64,000 nt of DNA, taken from NCBI RefSeq assembly GCF_021018805.1, contig NC_086253.1, positions 10,790,735 through 10,854,734 of the forward strand, read 5' to 3'. Position numbers and translations under genes: made by a program. Positions 25,846 through 38,530 of this stretch are shown here, in pieces. Numbering within the stretch: position 1 is the stretch's first letter; each line of letters opens with the position of its first letter. The notes below the pieces were generated by a model. That model ran no database searches and was not told the DNA's origin. It worked only from the letters and a program-made list of their open reading frames with translations. Source of the stretch: Prinia subflava (lineage: Eukaryota; Chordata; Aves; Passeriformes; Cisticolidae).

Positions 25846-28763
25846 ATCTGCACGGCCTCTGGCACCAGGCACAAGCCAGGACACAGCTCTGCTAGCCTGA
25901 GCCACCTCTGGGCTCTCCTGGCTGTAAAACACCAGGCACTTGAACTCCAGTTCAAGAGCTCTAGTGACAAGAGCTGGACCTTCCAGAGTTTGCAGCTCTC
26001 TCAGTGACATTCTCAGGATTATTCTCCTGCACTTTGCTTTCATCAAAATTGTATTTAGATGCTAAACCTTGAGCTAGGCTTAAGTGAAAATGGTGACTGT
26101 GCTGTAAGAGGCAACAAGGAATGAGTAACTGGGGAGCAATGGTTGTCACAGTCAGAGAGAAGAGTGTATCCACACCTCTCTGCTGAAAGAAATGAGAAGA
26201 TTTAGAAAGTGATGAGAGGTTTAGCACCCAATATCATGTTCATCCATTGAATCCATCACTTAACAGAGACAATATACAGCAAATATCACATGAAAAAGCT
26301 ATAAGGGAATTCCATTTGAAGGCTGAGAAAGAGTATGTTGAATCATTCCAGGAGCATCCAGACGTATTCCTGTACATCTCCTTCTGAACAGGATCGTACT
26401 GTGCAATACATGTACCATACTACTGAAGCAGTTTTTAATTAAGAACATTCGGTTACAGAAGAGCAAATATTCAATAGTAATCTATTCAGAGAACAGTATT
26501 AAACTTTCAAATATACTGGGTGAATTTATCATTTAATATTTTTAAAAAATAACATAGTCATAGGAAGCACTGGCCAGAGGAAGATGCTCTTCAGATATTC
26601 ATATGATTATCCACACTAGTGATGACAGAGGGTTCCCATCAATGTCTTTTCTCCACGACAGAAGAGGAATAGATTCTTAGAAAAACTACAGTAGAAAAGT
26701 AAATCTCTGCTCCTTTTTGCCCTACAGTTTTTCCACACTGCTATCTTCCACCAATTCACAGTTCAGTAGTTTTCAAAACAAGAGTGGCAGCTTTATGTTT
26801 CAGAGCATAAGTGTACTTTTCTTCCATTAATTTCTTAATCCATTTTTAAACCATTGCAAATGTTTGGCATCCACAGACTCCTGTGCCAACAGTGGAACAC
26901 ACAAAGCAGCTGTAGAAGAAGGAAAGTAGGACCACCAGAAAACCCAGATAGGCAAACAAATCCTTCTCTTTCAAATATTATTTGGTTCCTCAAAAATATC
27001 TCTGACATATTTCCAATATTCAGAATCCCCTCAATATACATGTTACTTATTATTTTTATTGTTTAATATTGTTTCCAATGATTAGTTATGAATCTTGAGC
27101 CTAGTGGTGGTTTTACAGATCACACATCTTCCCTCTCCTTCCCCTTCAATTCTGAGTTATACTGCACACTTCTCATGCTCTGGTGGCACATCAGATTTCA
27201 GCACTGGTACAAGGCAGAGCTACCTCATCCCCAAATTCCTTTCCCCTCCTGGGTAATTACCATCAGCCTCTGGCAATACATTTTAACATCTCCTCTAGTG
27301 CCACTTCAGACGCCCCCTGTGAACAAGAGTGATGGTAGGAGCACCCCCTGAGTCAATGCAGACAGGAGAAGTTTATTCCACTGTCTTTATTGTTTCAAAT
27401 TTACACCTGACACACTCAAACCAATTGATTATCTTCACTGTGCAACTCTGAAGTGGGGAACAAGAAGGTGCTTACCTTCCTTTGATGGCTATAAAGTCAG
27501 AGTAATTGTTATCAAAGTGTTCTCACTATAAGATGTGATTTTACTGCAAAAAGAATGCAGTGTGGTACAGCAGAAAACAAGTAATTATCCGGAACAGCAA
27601 TTAAATTTTTCACAAGCTCAAGTTGTTAATCTATTTCATCCATGCTAGGTTAAAAGCATTAAGAAAATTGATCCAAACTTTCATATCAACCAAAAAGTAT
27701 TACTTAAAAAGATTAAACAACTGCATTTGACTTTTGCAAAGGTGTTTCCATGAAGAACAAAGTCTAATTTGGAGGATCAAATTTAAAAAAAATAAAAGAA
27801 AAAGAAAACCAGAAGTTATTTTGTTTTGGGTTTTTAATCTCACAATTTAACCTTACTTCTGTTAAAACATTTATGATCTTTCAAGATTTTGCCCCAGAAA
27901 TCCAATGGCCTATGGAATCCTTTACTTCCTTCTGCAGATTTAATATATAAATTTTTCTAACGATATTACTGTAAAGCCGTGTTATTTTATGGAGGGGCAT
28001 TTGTTTTCTCTATGCTTTTGTAAAGCCAACCACTTTCACTGGCAAGACTGCAGCTTCCCATATAAAATGTTTATACCCTTTAAAAAACACTTTATCACAT
28101 TAGTAAACTTAAATTGGAGCTGTCAGATTTCTTCAACATATCCTGAGGAATCTGTCAGCAGCGTGGCCATGTGCATAAATTCCAGCATTTCTTTTCACAG
28201 TATATCAAAAACTAGACAGATGAACGATCTGAAACTGTTATGTGTGTGCTGCTGTCTGAAAGAGCTGAGCTGTTTGGTTTAATGCCAGACAAATGTTCTT
28301 CCAGCTGCACTTGTATGACATAACCATGATGTACAGTCGATGGTCACATTTATGGTCTGTGACAGAACACCTTGGGATATGTGAGAGCAGCAGGCAGCAC
28401 CCTGCCCATCTGAGATCCCAGCTCCAAAGCCACCCTTCAGTCAAACACCTCTCACAACAGACACTGCTCTTTTCCAACTCACAGGTCTGCACCGACCATC
28501 AGCAAGGAGATGCTCACAAGATTTGGTTGGGAGGTTGGTCTTGTCATTAGCTCTTGCTGCCAAAAGTGATTTCAGGGAACCATGCCTGCCTTTGCTTCTA
28601 GAGCAGAATAAATAGCAAAATATGGGCAGCAAAATGCACTCAAATACAACATACATCTACCACAATCTCATGTATCTTGTTGACCAAGTTCAGCAGAAAG
28701 AAGGCCTTCAAGTGCATCATCTACTGGTACATCTATTAATACAGGCCAATGCAACCAAAATGG
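25846..28763. other. Unique non-coding DNA
   Basis: The first 170 bases are GC-richer, then AT-rich unique sequence follows. Frames of 60-97 codons on both strands overlap each other and have no recognisable domains. Nothing else is identified. Confidence 0.55.

Positions 28764-28798
<35 letters not shown>
28764..28798. repeat. A35 homopolymer
   Basis: Thirty-five consecutive adenines. No coding remnant, polyadenylation signal at a sensible distance or target-site duplication is visible around it, so I do not read it as the tail of a processed retrocopy. Such runs are unstable in replication and prone to sequencing-length error. Confidence 0.97.
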
Positions 28799-28799
<1 letters not shown>

Positions 28800-31254
28800 A
28801 CCCAGAAAGGGGAAACAAAAGCAGCCAAATTATCAAGATTTAAGGGTATCTGCTCTTCTTGCAGAGAATTTTGATGAAGGAATCAAGACTTCATATACAC
28901 AGGAGATATGTGAGTAGAGTAACAGAAAACAGCAACCTGTTGCGGGGTTGCCAAGTGCTGTCTGCTTAAACCAGGTTTAAGTTTTTCACACTCAGATTGC
29001 ACTGTTGAGGTGGTCTCTCTTCATCTGGCCTTTACTAAAAGAAACTGATTCAGCCCCTTTAAAATAGTCCAGCTGTGGAGGAAAGTGCTCTAAGCTGAAC
29101 TAATTGCTGTTGGCTTTCTTCTTTTTCTTAAAAGCAAACAAACAAACCAACCCCCTCTATTTTCTCCCTGTATAAAAATTACAGAAGTTATTACCAAGGT
29201 TTCAATTCTTGTAGCTGCTGGTTAACAGTGGAGAAGACTTAGGAGAAAAAAAGAAAAAGAAAAGAAAAAAAAAATTGTAAATGACAACCTTAGATATCTT
29301 AACTACTATCATACTGAAGTATGTCAAATACATTCTTCTTTATTAAAAGACTTGAAACTGAATTCTCCTACTATCAGTGTTACTTAATTCAATAAGCATC
29401 TCCATACATCTTTAGTATCTTTAAAAACACTAAGTAAATGAGCACTTGAGAGAACTGTTATAAACTCTCAGACAATCAAGGGAAACATTTAGAGCTGAAA
29501 TGATTGCTCCAACGCTAAGAGGAGATTGTACCCTTGAAAAGCTCTTTTGTTGTCCTTGGGATCTTTATAGCAATTATTGCTCATATTTAAATGGCGAAAT
29601 GAACACTGATCCTTCAGTTTAAACGGCAGCCAGACATCACCTATGTCATCTCAAATCCTGGGCCCCAGCATGTGTGTCAATATGGATGCAGACTGCCACG
29701 GTTTCTTTCCCAAATAATGGACAACAGCATAATGACTATGGATTAAATTATTTGTACAATTGTTTGTAGTGAATAATATACATATTTCACATACCTATCC
29801 ACAATATCAAAAAGCAACGAAGTGCAGGATTTAGTAAATGAATATTTGTTAAATTGAAATTAATTAGGGAACATGCAAAATTTGCACTTATTCAGCCTTT
29901 ATATATAAACTGAAGGACACATATTTTGTACTCTCATATCAAACGTATTTTGGATATATTTTTATTTTCCCTGACAGAAGAGAAAGCCCTCTAGTAATCC
30001 TTCAAGAATTATTTTCTTGCAGTGAGATAATATTAATAAATATAACCATGATGAAAAGTCTACAAAAAACATATTAAAAGTTGAATTGTATTTACAGAAC
30101 ATGAGTTTGAACACGGTCTAATTTGCACCCATTTAACCTGAATTTTCCTGACCTCATAAAAAATTCAAGCAACCTCTGTTGTTATTCTACAGTAGCAAAA
30201 GCAACCTATTGCTCATTAAGGCGGGAGTTTATACCCAAAGGCACAATAAAAACAGAGTCCTTTGCTCTCTTCACTGTGTAAAGATCCTCAGACCAGTCAC
30301 GTGCAGTCTCTGCTGCACAGTTCTGGTACAGCAGCAGAAACATCCGCTGTTAACACCCGCTCACAGCATCCCCTGACTCCCTGAAAAACAACAATTAAGC
30401 AATACATAGGCACAGGTACCGACAACTTTTGACTTGCCCCTGGGCTGGGTATGAGTTGCCTCTTTCTGACCTGTCTTTTCGTAATAACAACCACATTTAA
30501 ACTAAGACTTTTTTACACAAAAATTGAAATCAGGTGGCCTTTCATTTTTTTAAATGAATGCTGATACATGGAAAAAAACCCTGATCCCATCAAACCTGCT
30601 TTTTCAATTTTCATATACAATATGCTTCATCAAATACTCAGACAGCTCAGATCTACCTCCCAAACTGAAAAACAAGTTTTGAGATGTACTTACATCTAAT
30701 AATTTTTCAGGATGTAATAATTGTTAGACTACAATTCTGCAAGGAATCAGCAAGTTTATGTTTAACTTCATACCCCTCAATTAATTCCAAATACCTTATT
30801 TGTATTGTAAAACAAGTAATCTATTGCTATGCAAGAAATACATGAAGCTGTAATACCTATTTTAAAATTACTCTAATGTCTTGGTTCTTTCAGAATATCA
30901 TTGTGCCTGTGCAACAGCAAACTAAACAAATCATTTGGTTTGAAGAACATCCTGACATGCATTTTAATGCTCCTGAATATTCTTTGTCATCTGCAATAAT
31001 AAACTGAGAGCCAGTGCTCAAGGAAATAAAAAACTCTGAAAGGCTGCCATTGGCATAAGAGACGTTCTGACTGAAATGTTAAAGCTTTGAGATGTGAAAA
31101 AGTCTGAGGTTTTTACAGGGGAAACAGTTTTGTGTTTTATATATATATGTATACAGACATACACACACCATTTCATTTATAGTCAAGGTCACACAGTTCT
31201 CACTGCTCATTACATAGAAAACCTGGGTTCTGACTCCAGTCTCCAGTTCACAGT
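28799..31254. other. Unique AT-rich non-coding DNA
   Basis: No supported gene. An A/G-rich patch is at about 29245-29276 and a (TA)n stretch at 31138-31149. The interval 29480-29780 is mixed-composition unique sequence without repeats and might be a conserved non-coding element, but this cannot be judged without alignment. Confidence 0.5.
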
Positions 31255-31388
31255 AACACAGAACCATTAATGTGGGAAAAATCTCCAAGAGCATTGAGTA
31301 CACCCTTTGCCTGATCAGCACCTTGCAGCTGCACCATGGATCTGTCACACCCTGTCCTTTGTGGAGCAGCTCCAGGGATGGCGATGCT
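31255..31388 (-). mobile_element. CR1 LINE 3'-end copy, left portion
   Basis: Plus-strand blocks cacagaaccattaatgtggg, aaaatctccaagagcattgag, ctttgcctgatcagcaccttg, caccatggatctg and ctccagggatgg follow, in order, the reverse complement of the CR1 3' end. The match stops around 31388, where unrelated GC-richer sequence begins. The element lies on the minus strand with its 3' terminus at the left. A second CR1-like portion appears about 400 bp farther on. Confidence 0.82.
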
Positions 31389-31797
31389 GAGGAACACACT
31401 CAGTGCAGGTCGGTCGGGGAGCAGCTCCAGTGTGAGCTGCAGGTTGAGCCTCGGGCAAGAGGCCATGAAATTCCACCCTTTGCAAAACAAAGGGACCTGT
31501 GGCACAAGCCAGGGGACTGGACAATTGGCACAGGAGCCAAGGACTCACAGACATTTTGTGCTTAGACTGCAAGATGTCTTTGTTCGAGGTCCCTCCTTGG
31601 AGGCACCAGCTCGAGCTATTGTTTTGTTATTGCACCAAGACTAAATTGCTTTAACAATTGAGACATGTGAGACTGTGCTGTGGGAGTCCTGGTCCGGCTG
31701 GGTGAGTGTGGGGGCTGTAGCTGTGGAGTGGCCCCGGTCCCAGCTCAGGTGTGTGGGTGTGACTGCCAGGGTGGCTCCTGGGTGGTTGGCTAGGGAA
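31389..31797. mobile_element. Candidate inserted element (LTR-like), unclassified
   Basis: About 400 bp of sequence clearly GC-richer than its surroundings lies between two CR1-like portions of the same orientation, which suggests an insertion into a CR1 copy. It includes a segment of T-rich and GC-rich alternation (about 31575-31700) of the kind seen in endogenous-retrovirus LTRs. I could not identify TG...CA termini, a target-site duplication or a named family, and no internal retroviral coding sequence is present. Overlapping frames on both strands here are not gene-like. It could alternatively be another dispersed repeat or unique DNA between two CR1 copies. Confidence 0.4.
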
Positions 31798-31848
31798 GTT
31801 TCCTAAACACCATCATCTCCCCGGGCAGTTCATTCCAATCCCTAAACC
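31798..31848 (-). mobile_element. CR1 LINE 3'-end copy, right portion
   Basis: The blocks tttcctaaacacc and ctccccgggcagttcattccaatccctaa match the reverse-complement CR1 3' region expected just after the portion at 31255-31388. A stretch of about 10 bp (cctaaacacc) corresponds to CR1 positions already passed on the left side, so the junction is either a nested insertion with rearrangement or the edge of a second CR1 copy. Confidence 0.7.
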
Positions 31849-34800
31849 CATACCTACCTTACAGGCCTTCAGTACACAAAACACAGCCTCAGGCAAATGA
31901 AACTTGGGGTATTCAGGCCATACCAGAGTATGCTGGGGTCATAAGGAACATTTTTTTTAATAATTGATATGTTTACATATAAAAATGTCTAGACAACATA
32001 GACGAGTATGACTTCACCAGTATTAATTAAGAAAAACATTAAGACAGAAAAAGGGATGCTATAATTGGAAGATGCAACTGAGACAGCAAAAAGAAGTAGT
32101 CGATCTTATTTATTCACATAAATATGTAGATTATCTTTGTTCCTCCAGTGACTGCACTGCCTGGTTTATGCTTCCCTTTGTTACCCATTTCTAAGGCACT
32201 GCTGTGGAACTGGGCCGCACTTTCATTCAAAACCTCAAATACACAACTTGCAGATTTTATACGAAATATGTTGTACTGTCCCTATCTGCCAAAACATGAA
32301 AGACAGGTTTTCTCAGAGTACCTCCAGCAATCTTCAGTGTAAAGGTGATAGTGCCAGGTCAATGGACAGAGAGGGCATTATTTTCTGACTCCATCCTTTT
32401 CTATGCTGCTTTAATAAATATAACATTACTATGATAACAGAGTTTGTATTTGGAATATACTTTTAAGATTAGCCATATTTTTGAGGATTCTTTGTAAACA
32501 GAGCTTTTTTCCTTTGAAGCTGGATTTGAAAACATTGATAGTGTTTATCCCAGAAGGGAAATAAACAAGAAGATTCATAATTAATGTATCAAAAATAATG
32601 AGTTATATTGAGAGGGAACTTTAGCTCTGTCTCATAACAGAAGAGTCATTCCACAAAGTGACTAGTGGGATACTTTAAAAATAGAAAACATTAACTCTTT
32701 CCTGTTCACACCTTGTTATATGTTATCCTAAACAAATTTCTCTCTGAGACAGGATATTAAACTAAGCAAGTCACATCTATCTACCTTAGATTCCCATCTA
32801 TTAATGTTGGTTTCTCAGCACACAAATAACTCTAATAAAGAAGTTCAATAACAACAATAGTCCATGTACACATTCAGCCAGGGATTAGATTCCAAATCCA
32901 GTTATTATAGTTTATTCAGCTAACAAATATTACTCGGCCCATGTCAACCATCAGTGTATGCAGTCTCAGACCACAATAAACACAAATACACAGTGAGGGG
33001 CTGTTAAAGATAACTTACATGACTTTGTCAGACACAAAACGTGATTGTGCATTCGAGGCGTTGACACCAAATTCATCCCTCCCAGCTGCAGACATCCAAG
33101 GGTAATGCTTAACCCATGTGTATGCCATGGTTTGTGGGCCTTCCACAGTGGGTGAAGAGACTCACACTGGGCTAATCACATCCCAGACAGAAGGAAATGC
33201 ATGCTCCAAAGGCCAGGCCCCCTCCACAGGGCAAGACTAAGACGGAGGTCAGCAAGGTAAATCAGAGATAGCTGTGCAAGTTTTGGCATTAAGCTGGAGC
33301 CCTACGTATGAATCTCATTCTCCCCAACTTTTTTCTCCATGATTAAAATAAACCAAGAAAAAACTGAAAGCTGGCAGCTCCAATGGCTCCATGTTTCTAC
33401 AAGACATAAGCCTTTTCCTCATACACGCTGTTGGCCAGTTCTTTGGCTGAAGTCCACCTCTCCTACTGTTGACTGAGGAACTGATTGTATGAGGATCCCT
33501 CCTCTTCAGCACAGACTTGGATGGCTTGACTTGGACAGCTAGTGAGCCTTGATTAAACAAGGATAGTTAATTTGCACCAAAGATGCTGGAAAGCACTTGG
33601 ATGATTTGTCCTGCTACCTCAGCTGTCTTCTGGCAAAACCTCCAACGCAAGGGTCGAACAATTCAGGGATGGTACCACCTCAGCCCCCTACAGGTATTTC
33701 TTAGAGGTCACCTGATCCCAGCTGAAATTGCACTGAACACACAGAACAAAGTATTGTTCCTTCAAGGAGGATTGGGCTCAGCTTCAGATTACAGACACTG
33801 TGAACTGGCAGCATTGCTGTTAAAAACTGTTAATAATTCATTGTCAGCCCCTGGAGAAGAACAAATTAAAAATGCTGCTTGAAATATCATCTTTATCGGC
33901 AATACTGCCGGAAAAAAGGCAACTTCTTTTCCCTATTCACTGCATGCAAACACACAAAGAAAATGGCCTTCTTTAAATGAAAACAGTTGCTGACATTTTA
34001 CATTTCTGATTTTACTTTATTTACAGAGGATTCTGATTCTGTCTACTGGGAAATGACATTTTCCTTCAGCTAACAAAATGAAAATATATAGAAAAATGGT
34101 GGAGCTGGCATTTACAGGAAATACAGCCAGAAAATTACAGAGGACAAATAACCACTTGTGTTTTCTATAATTACACAGAAATATGAATTAGAGTTTGCAT
34201 TATTGGGGTTTACTTATGATTCTATTTATGACCTCAAGAAAACAATAATAGAATCCTTTTTTAAATCTACCTTTGAAAGCACCAGTTAACACTGACTACC
34301 AGAAAGGACCTTTCTTGAAATTATTGTCTTAAGAGTACAATTGTAAGATTTTATAAGGTGACTAGAATATTATAACAATGAATATATATAAATATAGACT
34401 GATCAAAATAACAAATTAATTCTTATATCTTATCCAGGAATTACCATATATATTTATTGTAAGATAATATCAAAATTATCTCATTAATTTATTTATAGCC
34501 TTGAAAATACAAACAGAAAGATGAAATACTAAACTGACAATAAAACTATTCAATCAATTATTACATTTCACCCAAAAACAGGATATCAGGCTAACAGCAT
34601 ATTCTGGTTAGGCAGCACAATTTGACTAAGAATGCATATTTTTATTCACTACTTCTACAAACTGTCAGCAGTTGTAGAAACACAGACTTTATGTTTCCAA
34701 TGATAGCTGACAGCACAAGTCAAGTAACCAGCTTTCCCTTCCCTACATGCTTGAAGAATTACAGTATCATTTATCCACTGCAAAAGTTCACAAAGGCCTG

Positions 34801-37798
34801 GCAGAGAGAGATTAAAATGTTTCTTTATGAAGCAAGCAATGCTGTTTATATCCTTCCTTCTTCTTGAGTGGTGTCTGACTGCAAACCCTTTGTATAATCA
34901 GGCTTGATGGGTGTCACTGGAGGCTCAAAGTAAAATAAATGCAAAAATCACACTTCGGAACAAATGAGGGAACACTAAGTCATTGTGGAAGAACTTAGAA
35001 AGGATCAGTAATGCTTCTGGTTTTCAATTTACTTTTCCAGCAAAGCAGCAGCAGAGCACTGCAGACATCCCCATCCATTTGCACTGCAGGACCAACAACA
35101 CCAGTCCTGAAAAGCCCAAAGACTGTATTCCCAAATCATATCAACTACAGAAAAAACCCTTTTCTGCACACTTTCAGATAGACTCTGAAAAGTGAAAGCA
35201 ACTAGCAAATGACACGGTCTCCTAGGAGGAAAAAAACCAGTTGTCTTTTACACACTGGACCTTGGGTACCTCGTTCCCAAGTGACATCTTCATCCCTGCA
35301 ATGCTGCAGCCAGGGTGCAGCAAGGGGAGATGCACTGCTGGGAGCCACAACCAGCAACAACCTGAGTGCTGAACCCTGGGATTCACCCAGGAGTAAAGCA
35401 AGCCAGGGGACACCGCAGTTTATATTCTGCTCCCACCATGAAGTTAACAGGGATTTGGGAACTTCAGAGGAGTTGATCAGGACTGGCTCTGGTGTAAGTG
35501 CTGAGCACAGCACGGTCCCACACCCACTGCTCTTTTTACAAAGCAGCACCTCAGATTCCTTCTGAAAATCCACTTTTTCTGCAGTTCTGCTGAAAGTGAT
35601 TCCTTTGCTAATACCAACAGTCTCACTATTCTATCAACTGTAATTGATGGATTTTCAGCAACTTAGCTAACAATAGTCTTAAAGAATTGTAGTCCTTTCA
35701 GCACTACATCTTTTAAAATAAGGTAATAAGGATGCTGAAAAGAGAGTAATCCAGATTCTTCAAATACATATTTCTAAATCAACCCAAAGAGGGCAAAAAA
35801 TTGACAAAGTTTCTATGAACACGTGTTGAGCACACAGGCATATGTTTACACACAAATACCCCCTTTCCAAAGCACTCAATACTTATTTCTTAGTCCTGGA
35901 GGTCCAGGAATGACAGGCCTACAATTGTGTCTTTGTTGAGGCATTGAAGACCTCCTCTAAATAATTTTTAGGTTGAATTATTCCCCTGCCTTCAAATCAT
36001 CTTCAGAGTCCAGAGACTCAAACTCCCAGTGAGTAGCTCAGCTTTAAAAAAAAAAGGAAGCAGTCACAACCACTTGCTAGAAAATTATTTTTGGTAATTG
36101 TAGGGTGGGATTTTCTAAAGCTCTCATTGCTTAGGTTTGCTCCCACAGGCTACGAAGTGAAATGTGCTATGATCTCCAGCAGGAAGCCAGAAAAACAGCC
36201 TTCAAAACAGCCAACCTCATCCACAATTACAATTACATATTTTGTAAGCATCTCAAGAAATAGCTAGCTGCTCCAATCAAAGCTAATATAAGGGAAGCAG
36301 CATTCAGGGCTCCTCACCTCCCAGAAATTTGTCACCATCAACGATTATACAGATTTTAGGGGACAAAAAAACAATACAGAATATTAGGTAGGTAGGGCAG
36401 ACTACAGTTAGCAAACAAATTTTCTCATATGTAAAATTTTATAATGCCACAAATCTGTAAGGAAAAAATAAAAAGCCATAGAAATGCTCTAAGAGCTGAA
36501 AAGCCAGCTTTACCATGGAAGGTGTCCAAGCTTAATCTGTTCAGCAAGAGCAAACTGTTCTTAAACAAGGAAAAGATGCAATGAAAGAGAAATGCTCAAT
36601 TTCAATGCTGTATATATCTTAGGATGTGACAGTTGAAAACTGAAATAAGAAGACCTCATGTTGTGGCAGTGAAAATAAGCCAGTTTTTAAGTTTACGCTT
36701 TTGTCTTGTCCGTGTTCATATAAGATTTAGGGGACACAATCTCAGCTCAGCTCTCACCAGTCTCCTGTGAGGTTTCCTGTGCTAACAGCACCAGTACTCT
36801 GGTTCCACTCTTTACACCCAGCCTTGCTTTTTCCACCTCCTTTCAATCACAGTTCTACTCATTTTTAAATACCAAGATGAATTTTTTTGCTTATGGTTTC
36901 CTGCCAAACACTCCTTCTTTCATGTTCTTGAGCACTAGCTTTATTAGCCTTGTCTATCAGTATGCCCAGAGATGCTCTCACCCATGCACCTGACAGGCTC
37001 TTCCTAACATTTCCTAAAGTCCTGTCAGCAATGAATTGTCTTTCTTAGTCTGAAGGAATTTTAAGTTTCCCCTCTCTTCTTCAGCCTGCCAATGTGAAGC
37101 ATTCCTTCTCTGGCATTAAGCATTCTGCTGGCTGATCCAGTGCAATAAGAAGAATTATAAATCTTTGGAACCTATTTAAAAATTCAATGATTTTCAAATA
37201 TGAAAATTCACCTATGGTTATTCTTTAAGCTTTTTTTCCTAAAGATCTTAATGCCATCTGCAGCTACTGCTTTTATTAAGATTAGAATTAATGCATTTGT
37301 ATTTTGGAGCAGATTTATGCAATTAGGGCTCAGTCAGAATTTGACATTGAGGACTCCCAAATCCAACACAGTCATGCACTAATGTGCAAAATCACTGCTT
37401 TCCAACAGATCTGCCTCCCCAGCTTGTGCTACTGAGAATTTAAGGAAGGTTTTTCAGAGGGTAATGTTGGGTTACTCATTTGAGAAGTGAGAGGTTCTGG
37501 CCCCTTACAGGTGATCCAGGAAAGGATGCAGTGGTACCTGCCACAGACCATGGACAGCTAGGGGGGTACACCGACCACTTTGCTGTGCCCCCCATGTGCT
37601 CTTGTTGCCTCTAAAAGGATTTTTAGAATTTTTTTTCTTCACATTGAAACTCCTATCAGGGGCTTGTATTTGCTCTACTACTTTTAGTCCTAGAGGAAGT
37701 TCCCACCAAATATCCCACCATAGAATCCTCTCCACACCTCCCAAAGTGACACATGCCCTTCACTGCAACCTCCGATACCAGTAAATCTTGGTGGTTTT
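31849..37798. other. Unique non-coding DNA
   Basis: No supported gene. A 99-codon plus frame (33583-33882) and opposed 118/123-codon frames at 35202-35573 sit in slightly GC-richer patches but overlap frames on the opposite strand and match no family I recognise. 34380-34520 is very AT-rich. Confidence 0.5.
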
Positions 37799-38000
37799 TC
37801 ATAGAGAATATCCTGAGCTGGAAGAGACCCACAAGGATCACTGAGTCCAGCTCCTGGCCCTGCACAGCACCATCCCCAAGAGTCACTCAGTGTGCCCAAA
37901 AGTATCGTCCAAACACTTCTTGAACTCTGTCAGCCTTGGTGCTGTGACCACTGCCCTGAGGAGCCAGTTCCAGTGCCCAGCCACCCTCTGGGTGAAGCCT
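37799..38000 (-). mobile_element. CR1 LINE, 5'-truncated 3'-end copy
   Basis: Plus-strand order tcatagagaatatcctgagc, tggaagagacccacaaggatc, gagtccagctcctggccctg, ccaaacacttcttgaactctg, cagccttggtgctgtgacca and ccaccctctgggtgaagcc is the reverse complement of the CR1 3' region, better preserved than the other copies. The element is on the minus strand with its 3' terminus at 37799. About 200 bp remain, with no RT domain. Confidence 0.95.
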
Positions 38001-38364
38001 GTTCACACTAGGCCTTCTCCTTGCTTTCTCATTCTTCATTTCTGCATGCTGGCTCTTATCTAAAATGACAAGAATCTCTACAACTATCCAGATAAACACT
38101 CTTAATTTTCTTTAAGACCTACTTTTCCTATTTGAAGACATCTGAGAAAAGAAGCCTAAGACATTACAACATCAGTAATCACCTATCTTCTCTTCCTGTT
38201 AGATGAGCAGGTTTGCATCCATGCATACAGCAACAACCCTGCTCTGGTCTGACTCTCCAGTTTTTATCAAATATTTAGATTTAGATCCCTTCTGATCTCT
38301 TTTGTAACCAGTCAGTGGTAATTTGTGTCTTCTTCTTAAGGCCTTCACTCCTTCTCCCCTCCAG

Positions 38365-38530
38365 GAGCCAGGTGGTTCAAAATTTGTGTCACAGAGTGGA
38401 TACAGGGCAGATCCACGAGATGCTGCTCCCACAGATCCAGAGGGACATCACTGACAGGCTCAGTCACCAAACTGCAAAAGGGATTTTGTTTGAGGCTCTC
38501 AGGAGGAATAACAGAGCTATCCTTTTATAA
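38365..38530 (+). CDS. Candidate terminal coding exon, unrecognised product
   Basis: A strong pyrimidine tract and acceptor (ccttcactccttctcccctccag, ending at 38364) precede a frame that, entered with one base completing a codon, stays open for 54 codons and ends at TAA (38528-38530). My hand count of G+C by codon position is about 52 percent (first), 33 (second) and 59 (third), the pattern expected of vertebrate coding DNA and unlike the AT-rich surroundings. The peptide is mixed in composition and looks helical and amphipathic (for example I-H-E-M-L-L-P-Q-I-Q-R-D-I), with a basic end R-R-N-N-R-A-I-L-L. I do not recognise the family. Against it, no matching upstream exon was found and no AATAAA follows within about 1 kb. 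It could be a real last exon, an exon remnant or chance. Confidence 0.25.

Noticed and set aside
25507..26046. Overlapping 84-94-codon frames on both strands with repeated peptides
   Set aside because: They come from the 64-bp minisatellite, whose unit length rotates the frame; repeated peptides are a by-product.
28500..28800. A35 run as the tail of a processed pseudogene
   Set aside because: No parental gene similarity, no target-site duplication, and birds have little L1-type machinery to make retrocopies. A simple homopolymer expansion is enough.
31215..31260. MIR-like words (aacctgggttctgactccag)
   Set aside because: Too short, and it abuts a CR1 copy; the diagnostic caagtcac block is absent.
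31575..31660. Possible tRNA-like B box (gttcgaggtcc)
   Set aside because: Spacing within the box is off by one, and no A box or cloverleaf can be drawn.
35202..35573. Opposed 118- and 123-codon frames
   Set aside because: They overlap on opposite strands in a GC-richer patch, where stop codons are rarer. Neither has a domain or splice partners.
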